Origin: Gemmatimonadota bacterium
GTDB lineage: Bacteria > Gemmatimonadota > Gemmatimonadetes > Gemmatimonadales > Gemmatimonadaceae
DNA length: 64,000 bases
Reading direction: 5' to 3'
Assembly (NCBI GenBank): GCA_021324775.1
Contig: JAJPIM010000001.1
Coordinates: 1-64,000 of the forward strand
Positions within the stretch are counted from its first letter, which is position 1. The number at the start of each line of letters is the position of its first letter. Under the pieces are notes generated by a model. The model was given only the letters and a program-made list of their open reading frames with translations. It was not told the origin of the DNA and ran no database searches. The position numbers were made by a program, and so were the translations under genes. Positions 51,544-60,724 of this stretch are shown here, piece after piece.

Positions 51544-52529
51544 TGTGTCTGCCGGGACCCCTTGCTGCCGGACACGCGTATGCTCGCGTGCACCGCGCCA
51601 TCGCGCTCGGTCAGTTGGATCTCGACGTCGGCGATCCCGTACGGAAAAGGGTTTCCTCCGCCGAGACCCGCCAGTCCCAACGCCGCCAGACACGCCTCCA
51701 TCAAGACGCGTGCGTCCGATACCACGGAACTCGCGGGCGCTTCCCCCAGCACCGACGATACGCTCGCCGCTACGCCGGGCCGCAGCATCGAGACGAGTGA
51801 TGCCGGCTCGATGAGCGATGGATCGAACGATGGATCGGCCGTGGTAGCCGAATAGACAGAGACCGCGAGCCGGACGCCTCCGAATGTCCGGCGCGTCACG
51901 GCCGGCCCCGTCTCCCAGACTTCGGTGCGATACTCCGCGCCGGCGCCACCCGCCTGCGCATGCTCCACCCCATTCACCCGCGGCCGCGCCGCCGCCATCC
52001 AGAACGACTGCCGGTTCGGCGGCCGCCGGCGCTCGCGGTACACCTCCTGCAGCGCCGTCGCGAGTTGTGGCGCGTCGGCCGGATCGCAGCACGTGCCAGG
52101 CTGCACGATGCCGCTGTCGATCACCGCCCCGACCCAACCTTTATAGTAGTCGAGCCATCCGGCGGCCCGGTGAGCACGCGGTCCATGGGCGTAGGCGCCG
52201 AGTGCAAACGGTGTGGCATCGAGGAAGCACGTACCGCCGGCCGGCATCCGGTCGAACCGCCACTGCGCGACGGCGTCGTACCCATCGCTCGCACCGTGCG
52301 ACCGCGTGAGCAGGACGCTGGGATCACGCGTCCGCCGCGCACTGCCGTCGATGCGCGGCTTGTACAATACCGCGAGCCCCCACCCCATCCCTCGTAACCC
52401 GAGCGCCCGCCCGCGCCAAGTCCTCACCGCATTCTGATCTCGCGCGCCACCCATCGGATAGACGAGAAACCGGTACGGACTCGTGACCGACCATTCACGC
52501 ACAGCCGCATCGCCGGGGTAGGCAGACAC
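51540..52529 (-). CDS. Hypothetical protein
   Basis: 329 aa from a GTG at 52529; the frame stays open upstream past the end of the 52610 gene, so the start is uncertain. No signal peptide or membrane helix. Features: WRGRALGLRGMGWGLAVLYK, FLDATPFALGAYAHGPRAHR, SGIVQPGTCCDPADAP, QSFWMAAARPRVNG and TRRTFGGVRLAVSVYSAT. A CC pair (TCCDP) stands out. Family not recognised. It directly follows the acidic repeat gene and may be co-transcribed with it. Confidence 0.65.
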   Translation of the reverse strand: MSAYPGDAAVREWSVTSPYRFLVYPMGGARDQNAVRTWRGRALGLRGMGWGLAVLYKPRIDGSARRTRDPSVLLTRSHGASDGYDAVAQWRFDRMPAGGTCFLDATPFALGAYAHGPRAHRAAGWLDYYKGWVGAVIDSGIVQPGTCCDPADAPQLATALQEVYRERRRPPNRQSFWMAAARPRVNGVEHAQAGGAGAEYRTEVWETGPAVTRRTFGGVRLAVSVYSATTADPSFDPSLIEPASLVSMLRPGVAASVSSVLGEAPASSVVSDARVLMEACLAALGLAGLGGGNPFPYGIADVEIQLTERDGAVHASIRVSGSKGSRQTQ

Positions 52530-52609
52530 CGCTACCCCGGGAAAGACCTGCGCCTCTCCCCCCGCCGATGCTGGATCGGCGTGTGATCCGTCAGCCGCGG
52601 GGGGTGCCG

Positions 52610-53950
52610 TCAGATACTGGTGGCTGAAGCCGTCGGCCCGGCTACGCGGAAGTTGAGATCGATGTCCCGATCCCGCGAGATGTGCATCCGGACTTCCAGA
52701 ACGTCGACACCACGCGGGAAGATGGCGATCCCTTCGCCGTTCGTATCGCGGCCCGCCAGCGTCCGGAGGCTCTGCGCAACGCCTTCGAGCATCCCGCGCG
52801 CATCGCCGGCCGACGACACGTGCTCCGTCACCGGTGGACGAACCGCCGTGTGCGCGGATGCCATCGACATCGCCTGCTCCGCTGTTGCGGCGCCGTTGGC
52901 GCCAAGTGCTTCGCCCGCACCCGTCGCATCATCGTGCGGCGTGTCGTGCGCAGTATGTGCAGCGACCATCACGTCACTCTCCTCCATCATGGCATCGGGC
53001 GGCCCAGCCTGCATCCAGACTGCAGCCTGCTCCTCGTCCTCGCTCTCCACGTACTGCTCGGCATCAACGCCGGCAACGTCCTGATGATCCGGAAGGGCAG
53101 GCTCGTCGTGCGCGTGCCCTTCATATGTGTGATTTGCTGTGTGATCTGTGTGCATGTGCTCCTCGTGCAGCGGCTCTTCGCCCCTGTGCTCTTCGCCCTT
53201 GTGCTCTTCGCCCTTGTGCTCTTCGCCCTTGTGCTCTTCGTCCCTGTGCTCTTCGCCTTCGTAGTGTTGTTCGTCGGCCGCGTGCGCTTCGTGCGTGTCC
53301 TCATCGACGTCCGCATCGGCCACCGGTTTGCTGTGTGCGTGCATGTCACTCGCCGCCAGTTCGGGCTCGTCCATATCGGTCGCGGGTTTCTCGTACCCGT
53401 ACACATCGCCAGCCACGTCGGCTTCGGCCACCGATGTCTCGTCCACCCGCCACTCGCTCACCGCCGCGTCGTGCACTTCCGCATCGCCTGCCGGCTCCTC
53501 GTAGAGATCCACACCATGCGCGTGCGTCTCGTTCACGACTGGGCGAGCCACCTCGACGTCGGCCGCCTGCCCCTCGCGCGCGTGTCTCTCCCCTGGCTCC
53601 CCCTCCTGCTCCTCCAAACCGCTCGCGTGCTCGTCCCGCGCCGCCCCATACCCCTGCGTCTCGTCCGCCACCGCACGATGCACTTCCACGTCGTCCGGGT
53701 GCGCGACGCGCGCGTCCTCGTCATCACCATCGGCTGCAGGATCACTCGCTGGCGTTTCGCCACCGGTGTCGGCAGCCGTGCCAGCAAGATCCGCTTGCGG
53801 CATGTATTCGCCGAATTCGCCAGCCACGCCGGCCCCTGGCTCCGCGGGCGAGATGCGGTCGAAGGGCAGATGATGCGCGGGCGCGGGTTCCTCGGCCTCA
53901 TACTCGTGAAGCTGTGTGTGCAGGTAGTCGTCGTTATGCGGGGGGTTCAT
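52610..53950 (-). CDS. Highly acidic, His-rich repeat protein
   Basis: 446 aa from the ATG at 53950 (an in-frame upstream start at 53992 adds 14). Composition is dominated by D, E, H and A. It contains tandem 5-residue units HKGEE repeated at ~residues 255-275 (EEHKGEEHKGEEHRGEE), many HD/HE clusters, and no signal peptide. The last ~70 residues lose the acidic character (LTAGRD..IFPRGVDVLEVRM) and look like a folded domain. The low-complexity part probably binds metal or is disordered. Function unknown; coupling to the 51540 gene suggests one unit. Confidence 0.7.
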   Translation of the reverse strand: MNPPHNDDYLHTQLHEYEAEEPAPAHHLPFDRISPAEPGAGVAGEFGEYMPQADLAGTAADTGGETPASDPAADGDDEDARVAHPDDVEVHRAVADETQGYGAARDEHASGLEEQEGEPGERHAREGQAADVEVARPVVNETHAHGVDLYEEPAGDAEVHDAAVSEWRVDETSVAEADVAGDVYGYEKPATDMDEPELAASDMHAHSKPVADADVDEDTHEAHAADEQHYEGEEHRDEEHKGEEHKGEEHKGEEHRGEEPLHEEHMHTDHTANHTYEGHAHDEPALPDHQDVAGVDAEQYVESEDEEQAAVWMQAGPPDAMMEESDVMVAAHTAHDTPHDDATGAGEALGANGAATAEQAMSMASAHTAVRPPVTEHVSSAGDARGMLEGVAQSLRTLAGRDTNGEGIAIFPRGVDVLEVRMHISRDRDIDLNFRVAGPTASATSI

Positions 53951-54450
53951 GTGAGCGCTCGGTGGAAGGCGACGGGTGTGGGAGCAGGACAATCTAACAG
54001 TGTAAGCATCGCGGAGGCTGCCATCACAATCGGCCCCAGCCTGTGACGCAATCGCGACGTCGCGAATAACTGCTCGTGCTACAGCATTCCGCGCACGGTC
54101 GGTCGCGCTCGCTACAGGTAGCGCAGTCTCGAGACTGAACGGCTCTTGTACACCGGGCCGTCAATCCCAATCATTGGCTGTGGGAAAATCTCCTGGTAGC
54201 ACATTCGTAACACGATCCGGTCACGCTCGCGCCGCTCGCGCCGTCGCAACGCTCGCCGGCGGAGATCGCCGCTCCATCGGTCGCTCGGATGAAGTCGCTG
54301 CGCGCGCCGCCCGCGATCCGGCTCTTCTGGAAATGCTCTTTCGCACGATGTTGGGTGACGGCCGCAACCATCGGCATCGCACGAATCCATCCCTCGTAGG
54401 GGCCGGTCGCGACCGGCACTCGTCTCCTTTCTCCTCTCTCCTTTCTCTTC
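53951..54450. other. Intergenic, no gene seen
   Basis: 500 bases between the acidic-protein gene and the acetyltransferase. Frames on both strands are arginine-rich and unlike protein. The right end is the polypurine tract. It probably holds the acidic-protein promoter at its left end. Confidence 0.4.
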
Positions 54451-54453
54451 CTA
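54422..54453 (-). repeat. Polypurine TAG element, copy 3
   Basis: The acetyltransferase ends CTACTATAG and the minus strand continues GAAGAGAAAGGAGAGAGGAG then AAAGGAGACG. The TAG is the gene's stop. Confidence 0.65.
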
Positions 54454-55038
54454 TAGTAGTACCCCGCCCCGCATCGCCCGCTCATACCCCGCCGTCCCCA
54501 CGATCGCCGTGATCGGCCGCGGCGCCGGCGGATCCGCCACCAGCGGCTGCAGTCCCCGCTCCCACCACCCCACGTCGTGCCACGCGCCGAACTTGTATCC
54601 CGCCGCCCGGTACACGCCGACCGGCGTGAACCCCAGCGACTCGTGCAGCCCCACACTCGCCGGATTGGGTAGCGTCACGCCGGCATACGCCCGGTAAAAC
54701 CCCTGCAGCACCAACAGGTCGAACAGCACTCCATAGAGCGCGCGCCCCAACCCGCTCCGGTGCGCGGTCGCGCGGATGTACACGGACGTCTCGACCGACC
54801 ATTGATACGCGGCGCGCTCTTTGAACCGCCCCGCCCGCGCATAACCGGCCACCTCTCCGTCGCGCTCCGCCACCAGCCACGGATGCATCACCAGGGTCTC
54901 CGTGATCCGCCGCTCCATCTCCGCCGCCCCCGGTGGCTCCACCTCGAATGAGATCACCGCCGCGGTCACGGACGGCGCATAAACCGCGGCGATCTGCTCC
55001 CCATCCTCCACAGTCGCCATTCGGATGATCGCCGTCAT
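54451..55038 (-). CDS. Phosphinothricin-type GNAT N-acetyltransferase
   Basis: 195 aa. The ATG at 55036-55038 overlaps the aminotransferase stop (TGATG). IIRMATVEDGEQIAAVYAPS, VISFEVEPPGAAEMERRITE and AYQWSVETSVYIRATAHRSG then LGRALYGVLFDLL and GVTLPNPASVGLHESLGFTP give the PAT/phosphinothricin family. These enzymes acetylate methionine sulfone, phosphinothricin or related amino-acid analogues. Coupled to an aminotransferase and permease, it fits amino-acid handling. Confidence 0.9.
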   Translation of the reverse strand: MTAIIRMATVEDGEQIAAVYAPSVTAAVISFEVEPPGAAEMERRITETLVMHPWLVAERDGEVAGYARAGRFKERAAYQWSVETSVYIRATAHRSGLGRALYGVLFDLLVLQGFYRAYAGVTLPNPASVGLHESLGFTPVGVYRAAGYKFGAWHDVGWWERGLQPLVADPPAPRPITAIVGTAGYERAMRGGVLL

Positions 55039-56114
55039 CACCCGCCCCGCGCCGCCGCGATCCGCCGCAACCCTTCCGCCAGCACGCCGCCCTCGACTCC
55101 CAGCGCTACTCTGATGTGCCCAGGCGCATCGAACAGATACCCAGGCACCACGAGCGTGCTCTGCTCGCGCGCCAGTCGCGCCGCAAACTCGGTCGTGTCT
55201 CCGATGCCGAGATCGATCCACGCGATCGTCCCAGCCGCCGGCGCGACCCAACTCACTCCCGGCGTCGCCGCGACCCACGCCTCCACTCGATGCAGGTTCT
55301 CCGCCAGCAGCGGCCGCCGCGCGTCGAGTATCGCATCCGCCCGATCCAACGCCCGAGCCGCGAGCCGCTCGCTTGGATGCGCGACGATGTTGTCGAACAA
55401 TCCCATGAACCGCCGCATCCGGTCCGCCAGCGCCGGCTCCCCCAGCACCCAACCGATCCGCAGCGCATTCAGCCCCAGCGCTTTGGTCACGCTCGATGTC
55501 GCGATCATCCGCCGCGACAAGACCGCGGCCGACTGCCCTCCGTCGCCCGCCCGGCCGTGCAGCCACTCCCGGTACACTTCGTCCACGAGCACGTGGAATC
55601 CCGATTGCTCGGCCAGCGCGGCGAGCGCCACGATGTCCGCGTCGCGCGCCACGACTCCACTCGGGTTGTGCAGGTTGGAGAGCACGACCAGCCGCGTCGT
55701 CGGCTCGAGCCGCGCCTCGATCGCATCGACGTCCAGCCGGTAGCCGTCCGCTTCCCGCCGGGCGACCCGCTCCACCGTCGCCCCCCACAATCGCGGCACC
55801 AGCTCCAGCGGATCGTACACCGGTTCCTCGACCAGCACATGGTCCCCCGGTGCCACGAGCGCTCCGATCGCCAGATGGTTCGCCATCGACGCGCCGGATG
55901 CCACCACGACCGATGTCTCCGGGACACTGTACCGCTTGGCGATACGCGCCACGAGCGGCGGCCACCCATAGTCGTTCCGCTCGGTCAGCGGTGCGTCCGG
56001 CTCCGGATCGCCAAGCTCCGCACGCGTCGCCGGATGTGCCCCGCTCCCCGCCACGTTGTACTCGGCGGCCGGCAGCGACTTGGCCCACGTGAGGTACCGG
56101 CTCTCCTTGATCAC
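55038..56114 (-). CDS. PLP-dependent aminotransferase class I/II
   Basis: 358 aa from a GTG at 56114. The fold-type-I landmarks are present: VVVASGASMANHLAIGALVA, VEEPVYDPLELVPRL, LSNLHNPSGVVARDADIVAL, FHVLVDEVYREWLHG, SSVTKALGLNALRIGWVLG (Schiff-base Lys in TSSVTKALG) and APGHIRVALGV. Lengths and motifs match capreomycidine-synthase/aspartate-aminotransferase-like enzymes; exact substrate unknown. It follows the permease gene by 7 nt and precedes the acetyltransferase with overlap: one operon. Confidence 0.9.
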   Translation of the reverse strand: MIKESRYLTWAKSLPAAEYNVAGSGAHPATRAELGDPEPDAPLTERNDYGWPPLVARIAKRYSVPETSVVVASGASMANHLAIGALVAPGDHVLVEEPVYDPLELVPRLWGATVERVARREADGYRLDVDAIEARLEPTTRLVVLSNLHNPSGVVARDADIVALAALAEQSGFHVLVDEVYREWLHGRAGDGGQSAAVLSRRMIATSSVTKALGLNALRIGWVLGEPALADRMRRFMGLFDNIVAHPSERLAARALDRADAILDARRPLLAENLHRVEAWVAATPGVSWVAPAAGTIAWIDLGIGDTTEFAARLAREQSTLVVPGYLFDAPGHIRVALGVEGGVLAEGLRRIAAARGG

Positions 56115-56121
56115 CGCTCTC

Positions 56122-57675
56122 TCACCGGCCAGGCACCGCCGCCCGCGCGGTCCGCGCACGCCATGCGAGAAATACCGGCACGCCGAGCGCGATGAGCCCC
56201 GCACCGACCAGCGCGTTGGGCGGATTCGACCGCACACTGCTCACGACCACCCACATCGCCACGCCGATGAACAGCGCCGGCACGCCCGGATAGCCTGGTA
56301 CGCGGTAACCTGCCACCGCGGGCGGCTCACGACGGTCCCGCGACCGGTACACGAACAGGGTCGCCACGATCATCGCGAAAAATATCCAGTCGCCGAACAC
56401 GGTGTAGTCGAGAAGTTGCCCATAGCTCCCCGAACCGGTGAGCACGACCGCCCACACGGCCTGGGCGAGCAGCGCCGCCGTCGGCGTGCGATACCGCGGA
56501 TGGAGGATCGCCGCCCGCCGGAAGAACAGCCCGTCCGCCGCCATCGCCTGCAGGATCCGCGGCGCCGACAGGATGGTCAGGTTCACGAACCCGAATGTCG
56601 ATGCCGCGATGCCGAGCCCGATGATGGTCCCGCCGGCCGCACCCAGCGCCCGCCGCATCGTGTCCGACGCCGGTGCCGTGCTCGCCGCCAGCGTGGCCGG
56701 CCCCAGCACGACCACGTACGCGATGTTCACGAGCACGTACACGGCCACCACGATCGCGATCCCATACGCCATCGCACGCGGTAACGTTCGCTCGGCATCC
56801 CGCATCTCGCCGCCCACGTTGTTCGCGTGTGCCCACCCGCCGTAGGTGAACAGCACGGGGATCAACGCCACGCCCACGACGCGAACCAGATCTCCGGTCC
56901 CGACCGGCGTCGCCGCGCGATCGGTCGCCCACGAGAGCGCACTCGTCCCGTGCGCTAGCACCGCCACGCCAGCCGCCACACCCACGGCTATCACCGCCAC
57001 CAGCGCCGCCAGCTTCAGGACCGTGAAAATATTCTGTGTCGTGGCGCCCGCGCGGATGCCAACGTAGTTGACGGCGGTCAGCACCAGGATCGACCCGATG
57101 GCCAACGGTTTGACCCACGCGCCGCCCGCATGCATGAGGTCCGTCGTGTACCGCGCGAATGTCACCGCGACGGCCGCCATTCCGCCGGTGTTCACGATCA
57201 CGAGGAATGTCCAGCCATACAGAAACGCGGGCAGCGGCCCGAATGCGTCCTTGAGATAGACGTACCCGCCACCCGCCTCGGGCCGCCGGCCGCCCAGCTC
57301 CGCGAAGCAGAGCGCTCCCATCACCGCGATCACGCCGCCCAGCACCCATGTGCCGATGATCAGCGAAGCGGTATGCACTCGCTGGGCGACGACCGCTGGG
57401 TTGAGAAAGATGCCGCCGCCGATGATCCCGCCCACGGTCAGCATCGTCGCGTCGAATATCCGCAGTTGCCGCGAATACCCGGTCGTCTCGGTCACCGGAC
57501 TCTTGACGGCGCCCGGCGTCGCCCCGCGATCGGCGACGGCCGGGATCCCCGGCTCGGCGCCCTGGCCGAAACCCTGCCGCGATGAGACCTTGGCCCGGCT
57601 GTCCCGGGGAGCCGCCGCGTAGTTGGCATCGCTGGCCCGAACAATACGCGGATCCCCGGCGGGCGCCCGCACCAT
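56122..57675 (-). CDS. APC-family amino-acid permease
   Basis: 517 aa. A cytosolic ~65-residue N-terminus is followed by 12 helices. APC signature: FDATMLTVGGIIGGGIFLNP in helix 1, ELGGRRPEAGGGYVYLKDAF in helix 3, FTYGGWAHANNVGGEMRDAE, RTLPRAM and the tail with GYRVPGYPGVP typical of LAT-like members. It imports amino acids across the inner membrane. First gene of a permease-aminotransferase-acetyltransferase operon; divergent from the sensor kinase. Confidence 0.93.
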   Translation of the reverse strand: MVRAPAGDPRIVRASDANYAAAPRDSRAKVSSRQGFGQGAEPGIPAVADRGATPGAVKSPVTETTGYSRQLRIFDATMLTVGGIIGGGIFLNPAVVAQRVHTASLIIGTWVLGGVIAVMGALCFAELGGRRPEAGGGYVYLKDAFGPLPAFLYGWTFLVIVNTGGMAAVAVTFARYTTDLMHAGGAWVKPLAIGSILVLTAVNYVGIRAGATTQNIFTVLKLAALVAVIAVGVAAGVAVLAHGTSALSWATDRAATPVGTGDLVRVVGVALIPVLFTYGGWAHANNVGGEMRDAERTLPRAMAYGIAIVVAVYVLVNIAYVVVLGPATLAASTAPASDTMRRALGAAGGTIIGLGIAASTFGFVNLTILSAPRILQAMAADGLFFRRAAILHPRYRTPTAALLAQAVWAVVLTGSGSYGQLLDYTVFGDWIFFAMIVATLFVYRSRDRREPPAVAGYRVPGYPGVPALFIGVAMWVVVSSVRSNPPNALVGAGLIALGVPVFLAWRARTARAAVPGR

Positions 57676-57691
57676 GCCGTTATCCCGGATA

Positions 57692-57719
57692 TTGGCACCC
57701 CCCTTGCCCGGGTTAGATT
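57692..57719 (+). promoter_or_regulatory. Predicted promoter of the sensor kinase gene
   Basis: TTGGCA and TAGATT separated by 16 bp lie ~65 bp before the GTG start, on the plus strand. Fits a sigma-70-type site; not tested. Confidence 0.5.
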
Positions 57720-57783
57720 AGCGGTTCGGGTCGTCCGTGCGGGGATGCGGACTCCGCCGGGTCGCGACGTTAGGGAGGCGAGG

Positions 57784-60717
57784 GTGACGGTGAAGGCACG
57801 CCTGGGCACGCGCTGGCACTCGATCGAGCGGCAGCTCCCTCTCCTGATCGCCGGGCTGCTGCTCGTCACGGTCGTCGCGTTCGCGTGGGGCGCGTATCAG
57901 CGCGTCAAACACGTGCTCCTCACCACTGCCGGCCAGCGGCTCCAGGGTACATCGCTCACGCTCGGCTTCCTGTTCGCGGAATCCGCGCGCCGCTATATCA
58001 GGGAGGTCGACAGCGCCGCCTCCGATCCCGCCGTCGCGACGTTCCTCACGACCGGCCAGGCTCCGCCCGACTTGCGACGCCGCCTCGCCAGCGCGTGGGC
58101 CGGCGACCCCACCCCCCGCGCACGCCTGCAGCTCCTGCGCACCGATGGGACGGTGGCGATCGACACCACTCGCGGCGCTCCAATCCCTCCGTCGGCGTGG
58201 GCCAGCCAGATCGTCCTCGCAGGCGGCCCCATCGCCGCCACATCACACGTCAGCCCGTTTCTCGCGAGCGGTGACTCCACGTACTCCCAAGCAATCGCGC
58301 CGGTCCGCGCACCCACCGACCCCGCGCGCATCGTCGGATACCTGGCTGACCTGCGATTCACCAGCAACCAGAACGGAAATGCAGTCCGCGACCTCATCGG
58401 CCCGCACGCCACGATCCTCGTCGGCTCCCCGGGCGAGAATGCCTGGACCGACCTCGATCGCCGGCGGCCGCCACCACCCGCCAACCACCCGCTCGGCCAG
58501 TCCGCCATCGTCATCGGATCCACCGGCAAGGAAGCCGTCGCAGTGGAATCGGCAGTGGCCGGCGCCCCCTGGATGTTCTGGATCGAGCAGCCCACGGATA
58601 CGGTGCTCGCCCCGATGCGCACCCTGCTCCTCGAATTGGCGGAGGTCGCCGGGATCATCGTCCTCACAGGCGCCGGTGCCGGCTGGCTGCTGAGCCGCCG
58701 GATCACGTCGCCGATCGTGTCGCTCACCGCTGTCGCCGAGCGAATCGTCGCCTCCACCGACACTCCGGTTCCCCAGACCAACGACGATGAAGTCACCCGG
58801 CTCGGCGACGCGATCCGCCGGATGGCGATCCGCGTCCGGGATTCGCTGACGAGCACGGAAGCCGCGCGGGCGGACGCCGAGGCGCTCGCCAGCCAGTTGC
58901 AGGATCGGACGGTCGAGCTGGAGCAGCAGACACGGGAAGCCCACGCGCTCGCCGCGGAGCTGGAACAGCAGTTCGAGGAAGCCCAGTCGCTATCCGAAGA
59001 GCTCGAGCAGTCCAACGAGCAGCTTCAGGAATCCGCCAACGACGCCGATGCGGCCAGGCGCACCCTTGGCGATATCGTGGAAAGCATCACCGACGCGTTC
59101 GTCGCCTATGACCGCAACTGGCGCATCACGTTCATCAACCGCCGCGCGCAACAGTACTTCCGCCAGTTGGGCGTCACCGCCGCGGAGTTCGTAGGACAGG
59201 ACGTCTGGACCTTCTTTCCCCAGTCCCGCGGCACTCTGGTCGAACGCGAGATGCGCCGGACGATGGAAGAACGTGTTACCGTGACGTTCGAGACCGAGGT
59301 GGGCGGCGACCACTGGCTCGCCATCCGCGCCTACCCGAGCGGCGACGGCGGGGTGACCGCGGTCTGGACGGACATCACGGAGGCCAAGCGCGCTGCTATC
59401 GCCAACGCGTTTCTCGCCGAAGCGAGCCGTCTGCTCTCCGCATCTCTCGATGTCCCGGCATCGATGCGTGAAGTCGCGCGCGCGGCGGTCCCCGCTCTCT
59501 GCGATTGGTGCGGTGTCGATCTCGTCACCGACCCCCGCTCGACCGGGTGGCCGCCTGCGCTCACCCGGCTCGGCATCGCCCACCGGAACCCCGAGTTGGT
59601 CGCGTTCGCGACGGCGTTCCAGGAGCGGCATCCGATCGACTGGAACGCCAAGGGCGGGATCGCAACGGTCCTGCAGACAGGCGAGCCGCAACTCGTGCCG
59701 GTCGTGACGGATGAGATGCTCGCCGCTGCCGCCACGTCCGAGGCGCACCTCGCTGACCTGCGTCGCTTCGCCTTCGCGTCGGTCATGATCGTACCGATCA
59801 CGGCGCGCGGACGCACGCTGGGCGTCCTGAGCCTCGCGATGGCCGAGTCGGGCCGCCATTTCGACACGCGCGACCTCGAGTTGATGCGGAACCTCGCCGA
59901 CCGCGCCGCGATCGCCGTCGACAACGCGTGGCTCTTCCGCGAAGCGGACAACGCTCGCACCAACGCGGAAGCCGCGAACAAGGCGAAGCTCGATTTCCTG
60001 GCCAGCATGAGCCACGAGTTGCGCACGCCGCTCAATGCGATCGCCGGCTACGTGCAACTGCTCGACATGCAGGTCGCCGGCCCGGTGCTGGATGAGCAGC
60101 GCCGATTCCTCGCCCGCATCCGCCGGGCACAGGATCTCCTGCTCGGCCGCATCAATGACATGCTCAATTTCGTGAAGATCGACAGTGGCACGCTCACCTA
60201 CACGCTGCGCCCAGTGCGGCTGTACGAGGTCCTGGCGGGCCTGGACATCATGATCCAGCCGCAGCTCACCGAACGTGGCCTGACGTATCAGTATGTCCCG
60301 GCCGACTCCACGCTTGTCGTCCACGTCGACAGCGAGAAACTCGAGCAGATCCTCCTCAACCTGCTCTCCAACGCGATGAAGTTCACGCCGCGCGGCGGCC
60401 GCATCACGCTCGCCGCGGCACGGCGCGGCGGACGGGTCGAGATCACGGTGTCCGATACCGGCGTCGGCATTCCACCGGACCGGCTCGCGGCGATCTTCGA
60501 GCCGTTCGTGCAGTTGGACCCATCCCTGACCCGCGAACGCGATGGCACCGGTCTCGGTCTCGCGATCAGCCGCGACCTGGCCCGCGCGATGGGCGGCGAG
60601 GTCACGGTATCCAGCGCCCCGGGCTCCGGCTCGACGTTCACACTCGCCCTGCCAGCCCACACGCAGCCGGCCGAACCGTCGCGAGCAGCCGCATCGGCGG
60701 TGGCTGCCGCCCAGTAG
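57784..60717 (+). CDS. Hybrid-sensor histidine kinase (HAMP-PAS-GAF-HisKA-HATPase)
   Basis: 977 aa from a GTG at 57784 with GGGAGG 5 nt upstream. Residues ~15-35 form helix 1; a ~240-aa periplasmic sensing domain follows; helix 2 lies at ~285-305; then HAMP (SRRITSPIVSLTAVAERIVA). A coiled coil rich in Q/E/A (EQQTREAHALAAELEQQ) leads to a PAS domain (ITDAFVAYDRNWRITFINRR), a GAF domain (~540-720), HisKA with H744 in SHELRTPLNAIAG, and the HATPase (LLNLLSNAMKFTP, SDTGVGIP, DGTGLGLAIS). No receiver domain or regulator partner is adjacent. Confidence 0.95.
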   Translation: MTVKARLGTRWHSIERQLPLLIAGLLLVTVVAFAWGAYQRVKHVLLTTAGQRLQGTSLTLGFLFAESARRYIREVDSAASDPAVATFLTTGQAPPDLRRRLASAWAGDPTPRARLQLLRTDGTVAIDTTRGAPIPPSAWASQIVLAGGPIAATSHVSPFLASGDSTYSQAIAPVRAPTDPARIVGYLADLRFTSNQNGNAVRDLIGPHATILVGSPGENAWTDLDRRRPPPPANHPLGQSAIVIGSTGKEAVAVESAVAGAPWMFWIEQPTDTVLAPMRTLLLELAEVAGIIVLTGAGAGWLLSRRITSPIVSLTAVAERIVASTDTPVPQTNDDEVTRLGDAIRRMAIRVRDSLTSTEAARADAEALASQLQDRTVELEQQTREAHALAAELEQQFEEAQSLSEELEQSNEQLQESANDADAARRTLGDIVESITDAFVAYDRNWRITFINRRAQQYFRQLGVTAAEFVGQDVWTFFPQSRGTLVEREMRRTMEERVTVTFETEVGGDHWLAIRAYPSGDGGVTAVWTDITEAKRAAIANAFLAEASRLLSASLDVPASMREVARAAVPALCDWCGVDLVTDPRSTGWPPALTRLGIAHRNPELVAFATAFQERHPIDWNAKGGIATVLQTGEPQLVPVVTDEMLAAAATSEAHLADLRRFAFASVMIVPITARGRTLGVLSLAMAESGRHFDTRDLELMRNLADRAAIAVDNAWLFREADNARTNAEAANKAKLDFLASMSHELRTPLNAIAGYVQLLDMQVAGPVLDEQRRFLARIRRAQDLLLGRINDMLNFVKIDSGTLTYTLRPVRLYEVLAGLDIMIQPQLTERGLTYQYVPADSTLVVHVDSEKLEQILLNLLSNAMKFTPRGGRITLAAARRGGRVEITVSDTGVGIPPDRLAAIFEPFVQLDPSLTRERDGTGLGLAISRDLARAMGGEVTVSSAPGSGSTFTLALPAHTQPAEPSRAAASAVAAAQ

Positions 60718-60724
60718 GGTAAGG

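Noticed and set aside
50000-52137. N-terminal extension of the MocR/PdxR gene upstream of 51480
   Set aside because: The extra ~219 codons overlap the 51540 gene in reverse frame and have no homology; the ATG at 51480 begins the known domain order.
52682-54046. Plus-strand frame opposite the acidic repeat gene
   Set aside because: Val/Leu/Phe-rich mirror of the GAG/CAC-rich repeat; no start site or family. The minus-strand frame is preferred, although the choice rests on composition.
54451-56088. 545-codon frame covering acetyltransferase and aminotransferase
   Set aside because: The front part is a shifted reading of the aminotransferase; the acetyltransferase starts at 55038.
56327-57349. 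Minus-strand frame within the APC permease
   Set aside because: Shifted reading of the permease; Arg/Gly/Asp-rich without hydrophobic helices.
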